Shown here: one piece after another, positions 6,993 to 17,083 of the stretch
How the letters are laid out: each line of letters opens with the position of its first letter
How positions within the stretch are numbered: position 1 is the stretch's first letter
NCBI GenBank assembly: GCA_004802705.1
Contig: SGPL01000522.1
Coordinates: forward strand, 1-18,823
Reading direction: 5' to 3'
Origin: Bondarzewia mesenterica
Taxonomy: Eukaryota > Basidiomycota > Agaricomycetes > Russulales > Bondarzewiaceae
Length of the DNA stretch: 18,823 nucleotides
The notes under the pieces: generated by a model
Told to the model about the DNA's origin: nothing
The model's database searches: none
What the model saw: the letters and a program-made list of their open reading frames with translations, nothing else
Made by a program: the position numbers and the translations under genes

Positions 6993-7570
6993 TGTTAAGA
7001 CCATGCTTGGGCAGGGACGCGGAGNCCTAATGGGTAGCTCGCGTATGCCGTTGCCTGGTGCTTAAGGTNNATCNNGGNGGGACCACCCAGGCNTCTAGCC
7101 CAGGTGGCCCAGTCGTCTTAGTCTATCAGGGGTTCTGGTTAAGAACAAAGTATATCCCAAGGGTTCAGGTGGTCTAGTACCCTAGTTGCTAGGCTAGGTT
7201 TTAGGAGATCAAGCTAAAGATCTAAGTACATCAGAGCCCTGTATATATAGTAAAGCGCTATAGGGCAGGTCATCAACAATGGCATGTGTCAGTGGTTCGC
7301 GCTAGAAAGGCCATTGGTGGATAAGTATATCACATGTAAAGAACCAGCGGGGTTCTTGTGGGTCAGGGCCCAGACCGGTCCGGGGTCTGGGTGCATCTAT
7401 GGTCACGTGATCCACTGGTCTGATAGATAAGATAAAGATAGGCGCATCAGGGCGCCTATATCAGGTCTGTGCGCGTTGCGGCGCGAGTCGCAGTCCGCTA
7501 AGTAAGTTAGCAGATTCAGGTAAGTTAATAAAATAAAAGCCTGCTCATGTAAGCCAGGCCGTTCATGACA
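6993..7570 (+). repeat. LTR copy 2 (578 bp), shared by both internal units
   Basis: Same length as copy 1, with a few resolved differences such as CGTCAGG to CATCAGG in a hairpin loop. It acts as the right LTR of unit 1 and the left LTR of unit 2. Confidence 0.85.
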
Positions 7571-7589
7571 ACTGCCCCCTCACTAGCCT

Positions 7590-7607
7590 TTTGTCGCCCT
7601 CGACAAA
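7590..7607 (+). repeat. Hairpin just inside the left LTR of unit 2
   Basis: TTTGTCG pairs with CGACAAA over CCCT. It is one base pair shorter than its unit 1 partner, with one base lost from each arm. Confidence 0.6.
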
Positions 7608-7663
7608 CCTAAGGTAGGGTTGAAGCTGTGTCGTCGTCATCGGTGTTCGTCTACTAGTTTAAA

Positions 7664-9916
7664 CTCGTCGCGGAGGTGTCACTAGTTTTCCGTCATTGCG
7701 GACAATTTGTCGCTAGTTTTCCATTGTCGCGGATGATCTACAGTTTAATGTCGTGTTGGACAAGTTCTCCAGTTTTACGTCATGGTGGACGTCTGGGTGA
7801 GAAACGGATCAATACCCATCTCATTCGATAGGTAGATCGCTAGCTCCTCAGGAGTCATCTGGGTGTGTCGTCCCATCAGTGGAGGGTGTGGGGATTCGTG
7901 TGTGGTGTCTTAGTTTTACGACATTACGGTCGTCTGAGTCAAGGCCTAGTTTTATATCATNGCGGATATCCATCTAGTTTAACGTCATTTCAGACGTGCT
8001 TGTCATTCGCATATAGGCCCCAGTCTGGCATAGCCTATATCAGCCGGTGCGACGGGTGGGTTTTCCAAAGGTTAACATGGCCCCTTGTCCACNTCCGCAG
8101 TATCCGGTCCTTNTGGCCTAGTTTTACGTCGTCGCGGACGTTTTTGATAGTTTTAAAGTCATTCCGGACTTTCNTTAGTTTTAAGTCNTTNCGGACTTTN
8201 TGGAGTTAGAGTGAAAAAGTTTTGTTTTCCTCTTTATCGCTCGTTGCCCTAGGCCCTTCGCCGGATAGTCTTAGCGTCNCTCTTCTTCCTTCGCTTCAGA
8301 CTGCGTTCACCTCTCGGCTCACTTGTCTTGTGCAGTCATTCCTTGCTTAGGCAGACCTATCTTGTCGGCTAGGACCAGGCATTCTTCGCTCCATTTTCTC
8401 TTCTTTTCTCGCCTTTCGACTATCGCTCCAGGCTCAGATAGCTCGTCCGCTTCGTCCGAGCCCTCGTCACTCCGCTCGTCAGGCTCTTCCGCAATCCAGC
8501 CAGAGGCCCTCCTCTAGTCTGCTTTGTCCCTTGCAGACTTCGTCGGCGGTCCAAGGTCGCTCGTTATTCCCTTCATTCCTTGCTCCCTTGTCCCTGTCTC
8601 TGTCTGATTGCTGCCTTTCCTCCTCTTTCCTCGAGGCTCGTCTTTGCCTCCTCTCTATCTCCGAGGCTCGCTCCCTGCTCGCCTCTCTCCGTTCCGTTCC
8701 GTCTCCACCCCCGATCAACCCGTGTCTCTCCCACGAGACACATGTGGTTTTAACATGCTGCTTCTGGTCGAGTGCTGTAGTGCTGGACTAGAAGGGCGGG
8801 TTGAAAGGAAAAAAAAAAAAATTTCCCTAGTTTTACATCGTTGCGGATGTTTATTTTCTTCTTTTCTTCTTCTTCCAGTAGATCTACGACTGGTGCGGTC
8901 TACTCATCTCATTCGAGTTGTAGGTCCCGTTCGATTAGACCTTCTTCATCATTAGGAATCCTGTGGCTTGTGGTGTTCCTAAATCGCTAGTTTTACGTCT
9001 TTGCGGATGTCTTTGAGCTGTCTTGCTCATGTGGAGGTTGCAAAGCTCCATGTCTACAGTTTAACGTCATGTTGGACATTCTTCATCGTTCGTTCAAATT
9101 GCGCCTCATGCGCGGATGGTTTGTGATAAGCGGCGCAGCATCGCCTTTATAGGGCGGGTCCAGCTTATCATTGGTAAGGTTCTTCTATGCCTCCCTATTG
9201 GGTAACCTGGCATTGTCGTGTAAGAGGTCCACTGCTACTCCCTATTGGGAACCCTGTAGCTGTAGTGTAAGAGGGCGATATCTTCTGCGCCTCCCTATTG
9301 GGAAACCTGGCGCTGTTGCATAAGAGGGTGTTCTTAGTTTAAAGTCTTTACGGACTAAGTCGTGGTGCTGCTGTCAGGACTGTGGTACGGTAGCATTGTA
9401 CCCCCGATCAGACTTGTAGTGGGGATGTGGATGTCGTCTACTTGAGCAGGGTTCCTCTAAGGAATTCACCCAAGTCTCAAGTAGAGTGCGTGTAGGTTTC
9501 AGCGCATTATCGTGGCGCTAGACGTCTGTGCATTACAGGTCAAAGCCCTAATCTCATTCGACTAGGGGATCGCTGGCTCCGCAGGTTTCTTCAGGGTGTA
9601 TCGTCCCTTTGGTGGAGGTAGGTATCGTCGTACCCCCGATCAGGTCTTTACCCCCGATCAGGGTTGTAGTAGGGATCTAGTTTAACGTCGTCGCGGACGA
9701 TCATAGTTTTATGTCATTACGGACAATCTTTCGTTTTCCTGCCGGGGCTGATTTGGCACGGTGTCATTGTACCCCCGATCAGGTTGGAGCCCCATGCGTG
9801 GGGTGTTGGTGTGGTCGACAATTATGGATGTGGGATGTGCCAATTCCCATATGATAGCACAGTCCTTAGTTTAATGTCATCATGGACATCTTGTAGTTTT
9901 ACATCGTTACGGATGT
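7664..9916 (+). repeat. 19 dispersed hairpin repeats, unit 2
   Basis: Same family in the second unit. Arm spans: 7664-7675, 7692-7703, 7722-7735, 7749-7762, 7777-7792, 7918-7933, 7954-7969, 7982-7997, 8126-8141, 8155-8172, 8183-8198, 8835-8850, 8995-9010, 9064-9079, 9343-9356, 9686-9699, 9712-9725, 9874-9889 and 9901-9916. The copy at 7918 is fully paired as ACGAC/GTCGT, repairing the mismatch in unit 1. The copy at 9874 is ATGTC/GACAT. The copy at 8995 starts like unit 1 copy 5654 and ends into the flank of copy 5690, so two neighbours have fused. Confidence 0.8.
9187..9313 (+). repeat. Three TCCCTATTGGGA hairpins, unit 2
   Basis: Copies at 9187-9213, 9234-9260 and 9287-9313. The third has outer arms GCGCC/GGCGC where unit 1 has GTGCC/GGCAC, a two-sided change between sister units that keeps the helix. 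Confidence 0.75.
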
Positions 9917-10165
9917 TCCATCATTTCTTCTTTATTCGGGTTCCTGGATCATTTTGTCATCAGTCACACATGTTTGCTGATCCCGCACAGATGTCTGTTG
10001 CTCTCGCCAGACACTCCTGTGCACCTTGGGGGATCTCCGAAGATCACCACCCTTGGTCATACGGGTCACTTGGGTGTTTAGCCCTCGAGCGTGCCCTGGA
10101 GATACTATAATGTGTAACTGGAATCCTGGGTGTTGCAGGAGTTCGGGTTCAGGGTAGGGTTCATG

Positions 10166-10267
10166 GGGTGCACTACTTCCCGAGTTATCGCGCTGTTTCA
10201 TGGAGTGTGCTAAGCTCCGAGTTATAGCACGTCGTCTTGGGGTGCGCCAAGCCCCAGCATGTCGCGC
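10166..10267 (+). repeat. Pseudoknot-like motifs B, C and D, unit 2
   Basis: C (10202-10230) and D (10239-10267) are fully paired, and the Ns of unit 1 resolve to pairing bases here. In B (10166-10193) the second helix has one mismatch (GCAC against GCGC), a probable CpG decay. Confidence 0.65.
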
Positions 10268-10299
10268 GTCGTTTGTCGGGTTTGGGGAGCTTGATCTAA

Positions 10300-10879
10300 T
10301 GTTAAGACCATGCTTGGGCAGGGACACGGAGGCCTAATGGGTAGCTCGCGTATGCCGTTGCCTGGTGCTTAAGGTTGATCAGGGCGGGACCACCCAGGCA
10401 TCTAGCCCAGGTGGCCCAGTCGTCTTAGTCTTATCAGGGGTTCTGGTTAAAAACAAAGTATATCCCAAGGGTTCAGGTGGTCTAGTACCCTAGTTGCTAG
10501 GCTAGGTTTTAGGAGATCAAGCTAAAGATCTAAGTACATCAGAGCCCTGTATATATAGTAAAGCGCTATAGGGCAGGTCATCAACAATGGCATGTGTCAG
10601 TGGTTCGCGCTAGAAAGGCCATTGGTGGATAAGTATATCACATGTAAAGAACCAGCGGGGTTCTTGTGGGTCAGGGCCTAGACCGGTCCGGGGTCTGGGT
10701 GCATCTATGGTCACATGATCTGCTGGTCTGATAGATAAGATAAAGATAGGCACGTCAGGGGTGCCTATATCAGGTCTGTGCACATTGCGGCGCGAGTCGC
10801 AGTCTGCTAAGTAAGTTAGCAGATTCAAGTAAGTTAATAAAATAAAAGCCTGCTCATGTAAGCCAAGCCGTTCATGACA
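10300..10879 (+). repeat. LTR copy 3 (580 bp), inside the ankyrin relic
   Basis: Ends TTCATGACA and then runs straight into ankyrin-repeat coding DNA on the minus strand. It is the most diverged of the three (many CG to CA/TG changes), and it resolves most positions that are N in copies 1 and 2. Confidence 0.85.
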
Positions 10880-11225
10880 GTGAGCGCGACACCCTGGCAG
10901 GTCGCAATGACCGCGCATCGACACCACCGGCAGTGTGTTGCCGAAGTATCCTGCCTGTGCATTAGAGTCAGTGCTCTTCTCTAGCAGCAGCTTCACGAGT
11001 GACTCATTACCATTTTCTGACACTGTCTGCAGTGCATTTTCATACTCTCCTCCCTGCGCATCGATATCCACACCCTTCTCTAACAGCAGTCTGATGATCG
11101 ACTCATCACCGTGAGATGCCACTGCCTGCCATACTCTCCTGCCTATGCATTGATATTTATGCCATTCTCCAGCAGCAGTCGCATGATGACCTCATGGCCA
11201 TGAGATGATGCCACCTGCAGCAGGT
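10880..11225 (-). pseudogene. Ankyrin-repeat protein relic, truncated by the LTR
   Basis: The minus strand encodes at least three ankyrin-type repeats of about 33 residues. Typical pieces are ESIIRLLLEKGVDIDAQGG, ESLVKLLLEKSTDSNAQAG and, upstream, HEVIMRLLLENGININA. The last is followed by an in-frame TAG and then a frameshift around 11125-11135, where a few codons of the usual GNALQ segment are missing. After GHCDLPGCRA the frame runs into LTR 3 at 10879, so the 3' part is lost or displaced. Long ankyrin arrays of this style are common in fungal NACHT/STAND-type and other signalling proteins, but no such N-terminal domain is present here. The remainder is not found to the left of the LTR array. 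Confidence 0.8.
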
Positions 11226-11230
11226 TCCTA

Positions 11231-11375
11231 TCATGTTGGAATGACGAGACTGAGGGCGTGGTGGGTGAGTGTGCAGGCCCATCATGTTGGAACAATGGGA
11301 CTGGATGTGGGGCAAAGTGCCGTCATGTTGAAATGACTAGGCAGGGATGTGGGTGAGTGCGCAGCCCCAAGGTTG
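11231..11375. repeat. Three imperfect tandem repeats beginning TCATGTTG
   Basis: Units start at 11231, 11282 and 11323. They share TCATGTTGRAA near the start and GATGTGGG or GTGGGTGAGTG further on. They lie directly next to the ankyrin relic. Confidence 0.5.
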
Positions 11376-11639
11376 TGAAATCCTGCAACCCATCACATTA
11401 GTACCTGTGACAGTGTTGGCAGGCTGGGAATAGATGATATCGTCTGCAACAGAATGTCAATGAATCTGTAAAGTAAAAATGTCAGTAAGACAAGACATGC
11501 ATGACTTTGGAGACATGATGTGTGAGCGCGAGGGCCCGCAGTATCGAGACAGTGGGCTGGAGAATATTGGGTGACTTTTGTCCAGTCGACAATGCTGTGC
11601 GTGCCTCCGAGTGTTGACAAGACGCTAGGTGCAGTTACA
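11376..11639. other. No gene seen; end of the GC-balanced DNA
   Basis: No domain or clear frame. Base composition turns sharply AT-rich and N-rich just after 11640. Confidence 0.5.
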
Positions 11640-12600
11640 ACTTTTTTGAAAGTCNGAAAGGGCTGTTTTTATTTGCACATATGTACNAAGTTGCTCGGTG
11701 CCTGGCACAATTATGAGGGGNCAATAAACCTTGNAAGCAAGGTAACAGCCTCATCTAAGTATAGAGGGTAGCAAATCATGTTCTAGTGCAAGAGNTGCAT
11801 NCACATCANNCTAGATAAGGACAATGAGCATAAAAACTATATGAAAAAGCTCATTGAAGCTGNATTCAAAACTGAGGCTAAAGACTTTGATCTATNAGAT
11901 GTGNGAGATAGCACCATAGAGCTCATGGTATATGCTTTCTCTTNTCTTTCCCCTGTCTTCTTACTTACNTATATTTTATATTTCAATGATGTGCAGTTCC
12001 TTAGCCCACTGTAGGTGCTANCAAAATTAANGAGCAGTGATAGCGTCTGGGCTTACNCATGAGCTATTATGAGTGAGCTCATCTATGCACCATCTGAGGC
12101 TCCTGAGGGCATTGTTGATGAGGAGATGGAGAGTTTTATGCTTGACTCAGCAAAATNATNATTTTGACATAGTGAGGCCTTACGCTTGCCCCTCAATNAG
12201 TCTGTATGTGCATCTAATAATGTAGTCCATGTCATTAATCTACAAAATTCTATAGAGTTTNGAATTCAATACATGTAGTGTTAAAATGAGGAGGCTTTGG
12301 CCAATCATAGCCTCATGTTAGAGTATGCAATATAATTGTTCGACATATGTGGGTTCATCTTATTGTAATCATTTCTTTTGGATATTCTGATTCTCAACAA
12401 TAATTTGTATCTTTAACAGAAATCTGCTACACTATAGGCAAGCTATCACTGAGCCAACTTTTGATTGCCCAAAAACCAAGTCATAAAGAGATGCCCTTCA
12501 CCATCTGACTTTTCTTACTGGAAGAGCAGATATTTGCAGAAGGTGTAAANAAATATCAGTAGAACCTAAAGGCTGAAAAAATAGTTANGCTAGGNAGTCA
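11640..12600 (+). pseudogene. Decayed, intron-bearing gene of unknown function
   Basis: One frame reads through with scattered stops. The first exon includes DNEHKNYMKKLIEA and KTEAKDFDL and ends STIELM at 11927. An intron of 69 bp follows (GTATAT donor, CTTAC branch at 11964-11968, GTGCAG acceptor ending 11996). The frame resumes in the same phase with SSDSVWAY and AIMSELIYAPSEAPEGIVDE, then EEMESFMLDSAK. A likely further intron ends at TTTAACAG (12419), after which KLSLSQLLIAQKPSHKEMPF and LFLLEEQIFAEG are readable. In-frame TGA and TAG codons look like decayed CGA and CAG/TGG. No domain is recognised; it may be a host gene or a protein carried by a transposon. Confidence 0.5.
11928..11996 (+). 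other. Predicted 69-bp intron in the relic
   Basis: GT...AG borders, a pyrimidine-rich interior and a CTTAC branch motif 28 nt before the acceptor. Its length is a multiple of three and it joins two protein-like stretches in the same frame. Confidence 0.5.
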
Positions 12601-13879
12601 ATTTTATGTACTTTATAATATGTACCTNAAGTCAATCTGATCATGTTTTACAACATTGTTTGATGCTAGTTCAATAGTTATAAGTTTAAAGTGAGAATGG
12701 AGCAGTGTGCGGTGATATAATGACTAAGCAAGCAAGTAATATTATGATGACATCACTTTGCATCTCTTTATTTGACAACCATGCTTTACATGGCATTTAG
12801 CATGCTCACATTCAACTGCTTTCTCATAACTATGGCAGATCACACACTATTTGTTATAGAAAGGCTAACTTTAGCTGTAGTGAGCNGTTCTTTCTTATCA
12901 CACTGAAATTTTGTCCTTTTTTCTATTATAGGCTTTGCAGCTNTATAGCNTGTTTTAAAGCCTTTTCATAGCCATTCTAAACTGCAGGGATTGCTGGCAG
13001 GGTCTAAATAGCATGGTGAATATTTTAGTATATGTTGTACCACTATTTCTTTTACACAAAGTTCTGATTCAAAACAGAAATATCTATTTATGCAATATCT
13101 CCCTGCNCTATCTTTGCAGCCCATTAATATGTCCTTTTGNGTGAGTCTACTATATTGTGTAAATTAAATTTGAGATTATTGACATGCTCTNCATTTAGAT
13201 ATTATTTTTAGTTCTTTTTATTTTTATTTATTNATTNTTTATTATACCAAAAAGCATATAAATAAAGGCAAAAGCCACATTAAATTATCCAAAGGGATAT
13301 TATATTGCAATTATCATTACAGAAAGCATATCAATTGATTGAAACTATTACTCCATCAAAAGACTATGCAAAAGCAAAACCAAATGACTCATAAAGAAAA
13401 AACATATAAAGAAATAATTTATATAATATTAATCACAATTTGCATAANAAGAATGTGCATTAATTACTATACATACACAAATTCAAAATATCTTATTNAA
13501 AGTGACATATCTTTGACTTTTATAAATTTAGCATCTCTTACNTCTTCGTATACAAAAATTATGCAGACAAGGTTATATATTGAGCATGTGCAATGCAATA
13601 AATATATGTACTATATATTATTTNCTCAAACATTCAAATACATCNATGTTTGTTAATCATATTATTTTATTATAATTTGATTTATAATATNTAAGCTAAA
13701 AAAAAAAGATATAAAATAATAAAAAATTAAATATGCATATTCAAGTTAGAGGAGCTACTTTGAATAAAAAAGAGCAAAAATGTAGTTAGTTATACAAAGA
13801 ATTAGAGTCTTATATAATTNAAATAAGTAAATCCAATTGCTATAAGAAAAATAAAACATTTAAGTTTTTTAAATATTAC
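12601..13879. other. AT-rich stretch, no gene seen
   Basis: Very AT-rich, especially from 13200 on, with homopolymer runs and many stops in all frames. I see no recognisable protein, RNA gene or repeat. Confidence 0.5.
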
Positions 13880-14215
13880 TCTTCATTAGTAGCAGCAGAG
13901 ATTNGTTTGAAGTCAGGATTNATTATTGCTGATGCTCCATTGGTAGATATTATTGAGTGATTAACAAAAAATCAACTATTTGCTATAGTAATTGAACATA
14001 AAGTTTACATTAAGANAAAAAAATCAATATTAATTTTAANAGATATTATTAAANAGTTAGATTATAAAGATTATATAGGCATATTTATTATAGCAGATTA
14101 ATCTATATAAAAAGAGCTCAAAAATGAAATAAGCAATTCATCATTTCTACTAAACNCACCAAACTCAAATTTAATTACTACAATTNTCAATGATTTTTGT
14201 AATGCAACTNCACTT
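13880..14215 (+). pseudogene. Possible N-terminal relic of a Helitron protein
   Basis: One frame reads with few stops and includes LIIADAPLVDIIE, then LTKNQLFAIVIEHKVYIK, then LDYKDYIGIFIIAD. The pattern of a short Lys-rich helix-turn segment followed by a conserved aromatic/aliphatic strand resembles the region before the DUF6570 domain in basidiomycete Helitron polyproteins. The same strand and the same kind of decay are seen in the stronger relic at 18137. The match is from memory of the family and is not secure. Confidence 0.35.
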
Positions 14216-14876
14216 TAATTGCAAAATCAGCATGTGCTGTATATGNATTGTCATGCAGAGGGAGGGTTTTTGCTNGTAAANTCATCGAGGGTAGAAGGAG
14301 TGTGATACAGCAAAGATACAAAACAACAAACCAACTGGGATAACAGCAAGGTCTCCTCTGCTTAGACTGACTCAGGTTTTTCTCTTTCNCNGAGCAGCNT
14401 AGTTATTCGTTAGGAGAGAATTCTTAGTTATCTTCAAAAGATGACTTATTAGTTANTGATCTCAAAAACAAATCAANGTGAGGTGCTTCCTATAAGTACC
14501 AAGGAAGGAAGGGCTAGCAAGGATTCTTCTNGATCAAANAAACCTTAGGCAAAGTAAAAACAGTAATCGATCAAGAGGACAGATCAATAGGATGAATTAG
14601 AGTCGATATAACAAAACTTNATAGTCATGGAGTCATAACATCATTAGAATTATGGAGCGTATCATCAAAGATTTTGTGAACATAGATTGAATGATTAGAA
14701 GATGTGCAGCATAGAAGACTTCGAGATTAGAGAAGTGCACATAAAGAATCCCTATAGAGAAACNAAGGTCGAGCNAAAGCCATTNCTTTNAGAGGATGAT
14801 TATAACNAGATGTNTTAAACTTCTACCCCTGTTGNGATAGCCTTAAGATGATTCAAAATAGAGACTAAAANATTNG
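14216..14876. other. AT-rich stretch, no gene seen
   Basis: It reads as decayed sequence with N calls; no frame carries a recognisable domain. Confidence 0.4.
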
Positions 14877-15133
14877 CAGCACTGTACTAGCAGTTCACAA
14901 NAAGATGGTGAGAAGANTCTTCAAATGCACCCTTCATTACTAGAAGTCTTACAAGTGACTGAGGAGAGACTAATATCTCAAGCTAAGTAAAGCAATTAAA
15001 GCCCAAGGAAAATCTATGATGAGATGNAATAGATCTGATAGACCTTGACAGCACTTGTATCAGCAGTTTACAAGAAGAGAGTGAGAAGATCCTTCAAATG
15101 CACCCTTCNCTACTNGAAGCCCTGCAAGTGACT
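14877..15133. repeat. Direct repeat of about 85 bp, two copies
   Basis: Copies at 14877-14960 and 15049-15133 share GCACTGTACTAGCAG-like starts and a nearly identical core, TCAAATGCACCCTTC. Traces of similarity (AAGAAAAATCT-like) continue past each copy, so the original unit was probably about 172 bp. Confidence 0.6.
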
Positions 15134-16019
15134 AACAAGAAGCTATNTATTTCTANTTTCAGTAAGAGAAAAATCCCCAAGAAAAATCTGTATTGCTCAA
15201 GTAAAATTCTCCTTGCTTTTATGCCTTTGAGATGAGGCTGTGTAGGTATAAAGAGAAANAAATAAATGNTGCANAAAAGCAGTAATGCACTACCTTTCTA
15301 GGCATNTATGNACTATGCTGTATNCTNTAATAGTTTTTNGGGCAGTNTGCTCCACTCTGCTCTATAAATGTGCAGCTCTATGGCATTAGTATGATATCAT
15401 AGGACATNNNTATNATATGATAAGGCAAAATATGCACAGCTTTAAAGGTGGAGTGACTCTCTGTTTNAAAATCAAATCAGAGCTNCACTAGGTGATCAAA
15501 AGTGGGGCTATGAGACTGATNGATCATAGAGTGAGTCCACTGGTCCTTGTGTACNATAAACNTNTAGACTAAATTGGACTAAGGTTATCANACACATAAG
15601 TCCCAGGTAGAACTGCAACAGACCATATTAAAATAAAAAGAAAGTAAGAGAAAGTCAAAAATNAGTGTATAAACATAAGTAAAATAGTTCCACATGCTGT
15701 CTNCNAGTCTTATCTATGCACATAAATAAGAAAAGTTAGAAGTGTTTGATAANATAAAGGAAAAAAAGGAATAAAAGGGTGCAAGGCTATACTCAAAGAG
15801 AAATTTAAATAATAAACTAAAAATGAGAGGGGAAAGAAGTCACGTAGGGAGTGTAATTGAAACAGCAGAACAACAAATNATGCGCAGAATTCCATCTTTA
15901 GCTTCTTGTAANAGGAGAAGGTTATACACATGGTAAGTAGAGGGAAATNAATNAAAGTGGGGTGCAGCATATCAAGGAGATAGAATTAAAATCNAATAAG
16001 GCAAATGGNGAAGTAAGGA
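15134..16019. other. AT-rich stretch, no gene seen
   Basis: Only short frames occur, with no domain on either strand. It ends at the left arm of the foldback element. Confidence 0.4.
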
Positions 16020-17083
16020 GTGATAAATGAGATGCAAGATCAGGCTCCTTCCCATTTGACTTGAAGAGGGAGCGAAATGCTAGAGCNGNGCNAGCANANA
16101 AAATGTGTACAATAATACTGTATGACTAAATAGATATGACTAATCAAAATTTCCTTTTATATTNTTGCACTTCNTTCNTTATTCGACNCGCCAATCTCTN
16201 TAAGATGGCTGGTAGAAAACATTGNTAAATAAATGCCACCGTGACTATCAACTANATATAATGGNTAAAGGGTTGGAATAATCTAAAANTTAGTAATNCA
16301 AACNCATTTTTTAATGGTTCATTTATATGACTCATCNTATTNTAANTTTTGCAACAGCTGCAAATGCATGCTNCCAAGATGGCCCCAAAAAGTTGAGACA
16401 GATGTCAATGAGCAANTACAGAGCAAGTTAGGTGATATGCCCNNAAAAAAATTNTCAAAAGAAAAAGGTGACTCGCAAGAGANTCGAACTCCTAATCTCN
16501 CGNAGCAAAATATGANAANANAACTCATTCAGCTAAAACANCATAATTAGTATAACATAATAAATTNACNTAAACACTGAGGATCACTTAAAGAATGACT
16601 TATANNAGAGAGCTTCAAGGTTCCTNTTCTNCAGTCACTTCTTTTGACAATTTTTTTNGGGCATGTCANCTAACTTGCTCTGTAGTTGCTTATTGACATC
16701 TGTCTCAACTTTTTGGGGCCATCTCNGNAGCATGCATTTGCAGCTGTTGCAAAACTTANAATGAGATGAGTCATATAAATGAACCATTAAAAAATGGGTT
16801 TGCATTACTAATTCTTANATTATTNCAACCCCTTACCNGTTATATCCAATTGATGGTCACAGTGGCATTTGTTTATNAATGTTTTCTGCTAGCCATCTTA
16901 GAGAGGTTNGNAGGTCAAATAANGAANNAAGTGCAAGAATATAAAANGAAATTTTGATTAGTCATATCTATTTAGTNGTACAGTATTGTTATACTCATTT
17001 TTTTGCTCGCCCCGCTCTAGCATTNCACCCCCTCTCTAAGTTGGATGGAAAGGAGCNTGATGCAGGATGTAGATGATCACAAT
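16020..17083. mobile_element. Foldback element with long inverted arms (about 450 bp each)
   Basis: The left arm (about 16020-16473) is the reverse complement of the right arm (about 16633-17083). Matching landmarks include GGTTCATTTATATGACTCAT at 16316 on the plus strand and its complement near 16770, and GATATGACTAATCAAAATTT in the left arm with its complement in the right. The arms differ by scattered transitions and small indels, so they are old. The spacer is only about 160 bp. No transposase is present, which fits a foldback or MITE-like non-autonomous element. The terminal bases blur into the flanks, and no target duplication could be fixed. Confidence 0.8.
16469..16542 (-). pseudogene. 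tRNA-like sequence between the foldback arms
   Basis: On the minus strand a D-arm/A-box-like TAGCTGAATGAGTT is followed at tRNA spacing by a T arm AGGAG-TTCGANT-CTCTT, an acceptor-like GCGAGTC and a discriminator-like A; total 74 nt. The T stem pairs with one wobble. The 5' acceptor strand and anticodon stem do not pair well, so it is decayed or only tRNA-derived. By position the anticodon would be TTG, but position 37 is not a purine, so I do not assign an amino acid. The last bases overlap the inner end of the left arm. Confidence 0.45.

Larger units (their letters stand above)
7571..10299. other. Internal region of unit 2: non-coding copy of unit 1
   Basis: Near-identical to 4232-6992 but 32 bp shorter. 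Much of the difference is one lost hairpin repeat near 8995-9010. The A tract is longer (13 versus 9), and most positions that are N in unit 1 are resolved here, so this is the better copy to study. Confidence 0.7.
3654..10879. mobile_element. Composite LTR element: LTR-internal-LTR-internal-LTR, non-coding
   Basis: Three direct repeats starting at 3654, 6993 and 10300 each begin TGTTAAG and end CATGACA, the TG...CA termini of LTRs. They flank two copies of one internal region of 2761 and 2729 bp. No gag-pol reading frame exists in either copy, so movement would need enzymes from elsewhere; large non-coding elements of this kind are called LARDs. No 5-bp target duplication is seen outside the array (CCAGG on the left, GTGAG on the right). 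After the first LTR the sequence starts ACTGCC rather than the TGG expected of a tRNA primer-binding site, and no clean polypurine tract touches the downstream LTRs. Sharing of the middle LTR points to unequal recombination between elements. A satellite-like tandem repeat is the alternative; the sharp LTR edges at both outer ends argue against it. The element's own strand is set only by the TATA and AATAAA positions in the LTRs (plus). Confidence 0.75.

Noticed and set aside
3649..10884. Target-site duplication around the LTR array
   Set aside because: The flanking five bases (CCAGG and GTGAG) do not match, nor do nearby offsets.
13339..13656. 105-codon plus-strand frame
   Set aside because: Composed of Ile/Tyr/Lys/Asn-rich translation of very AT-rich DNA; no domain and no splice context.
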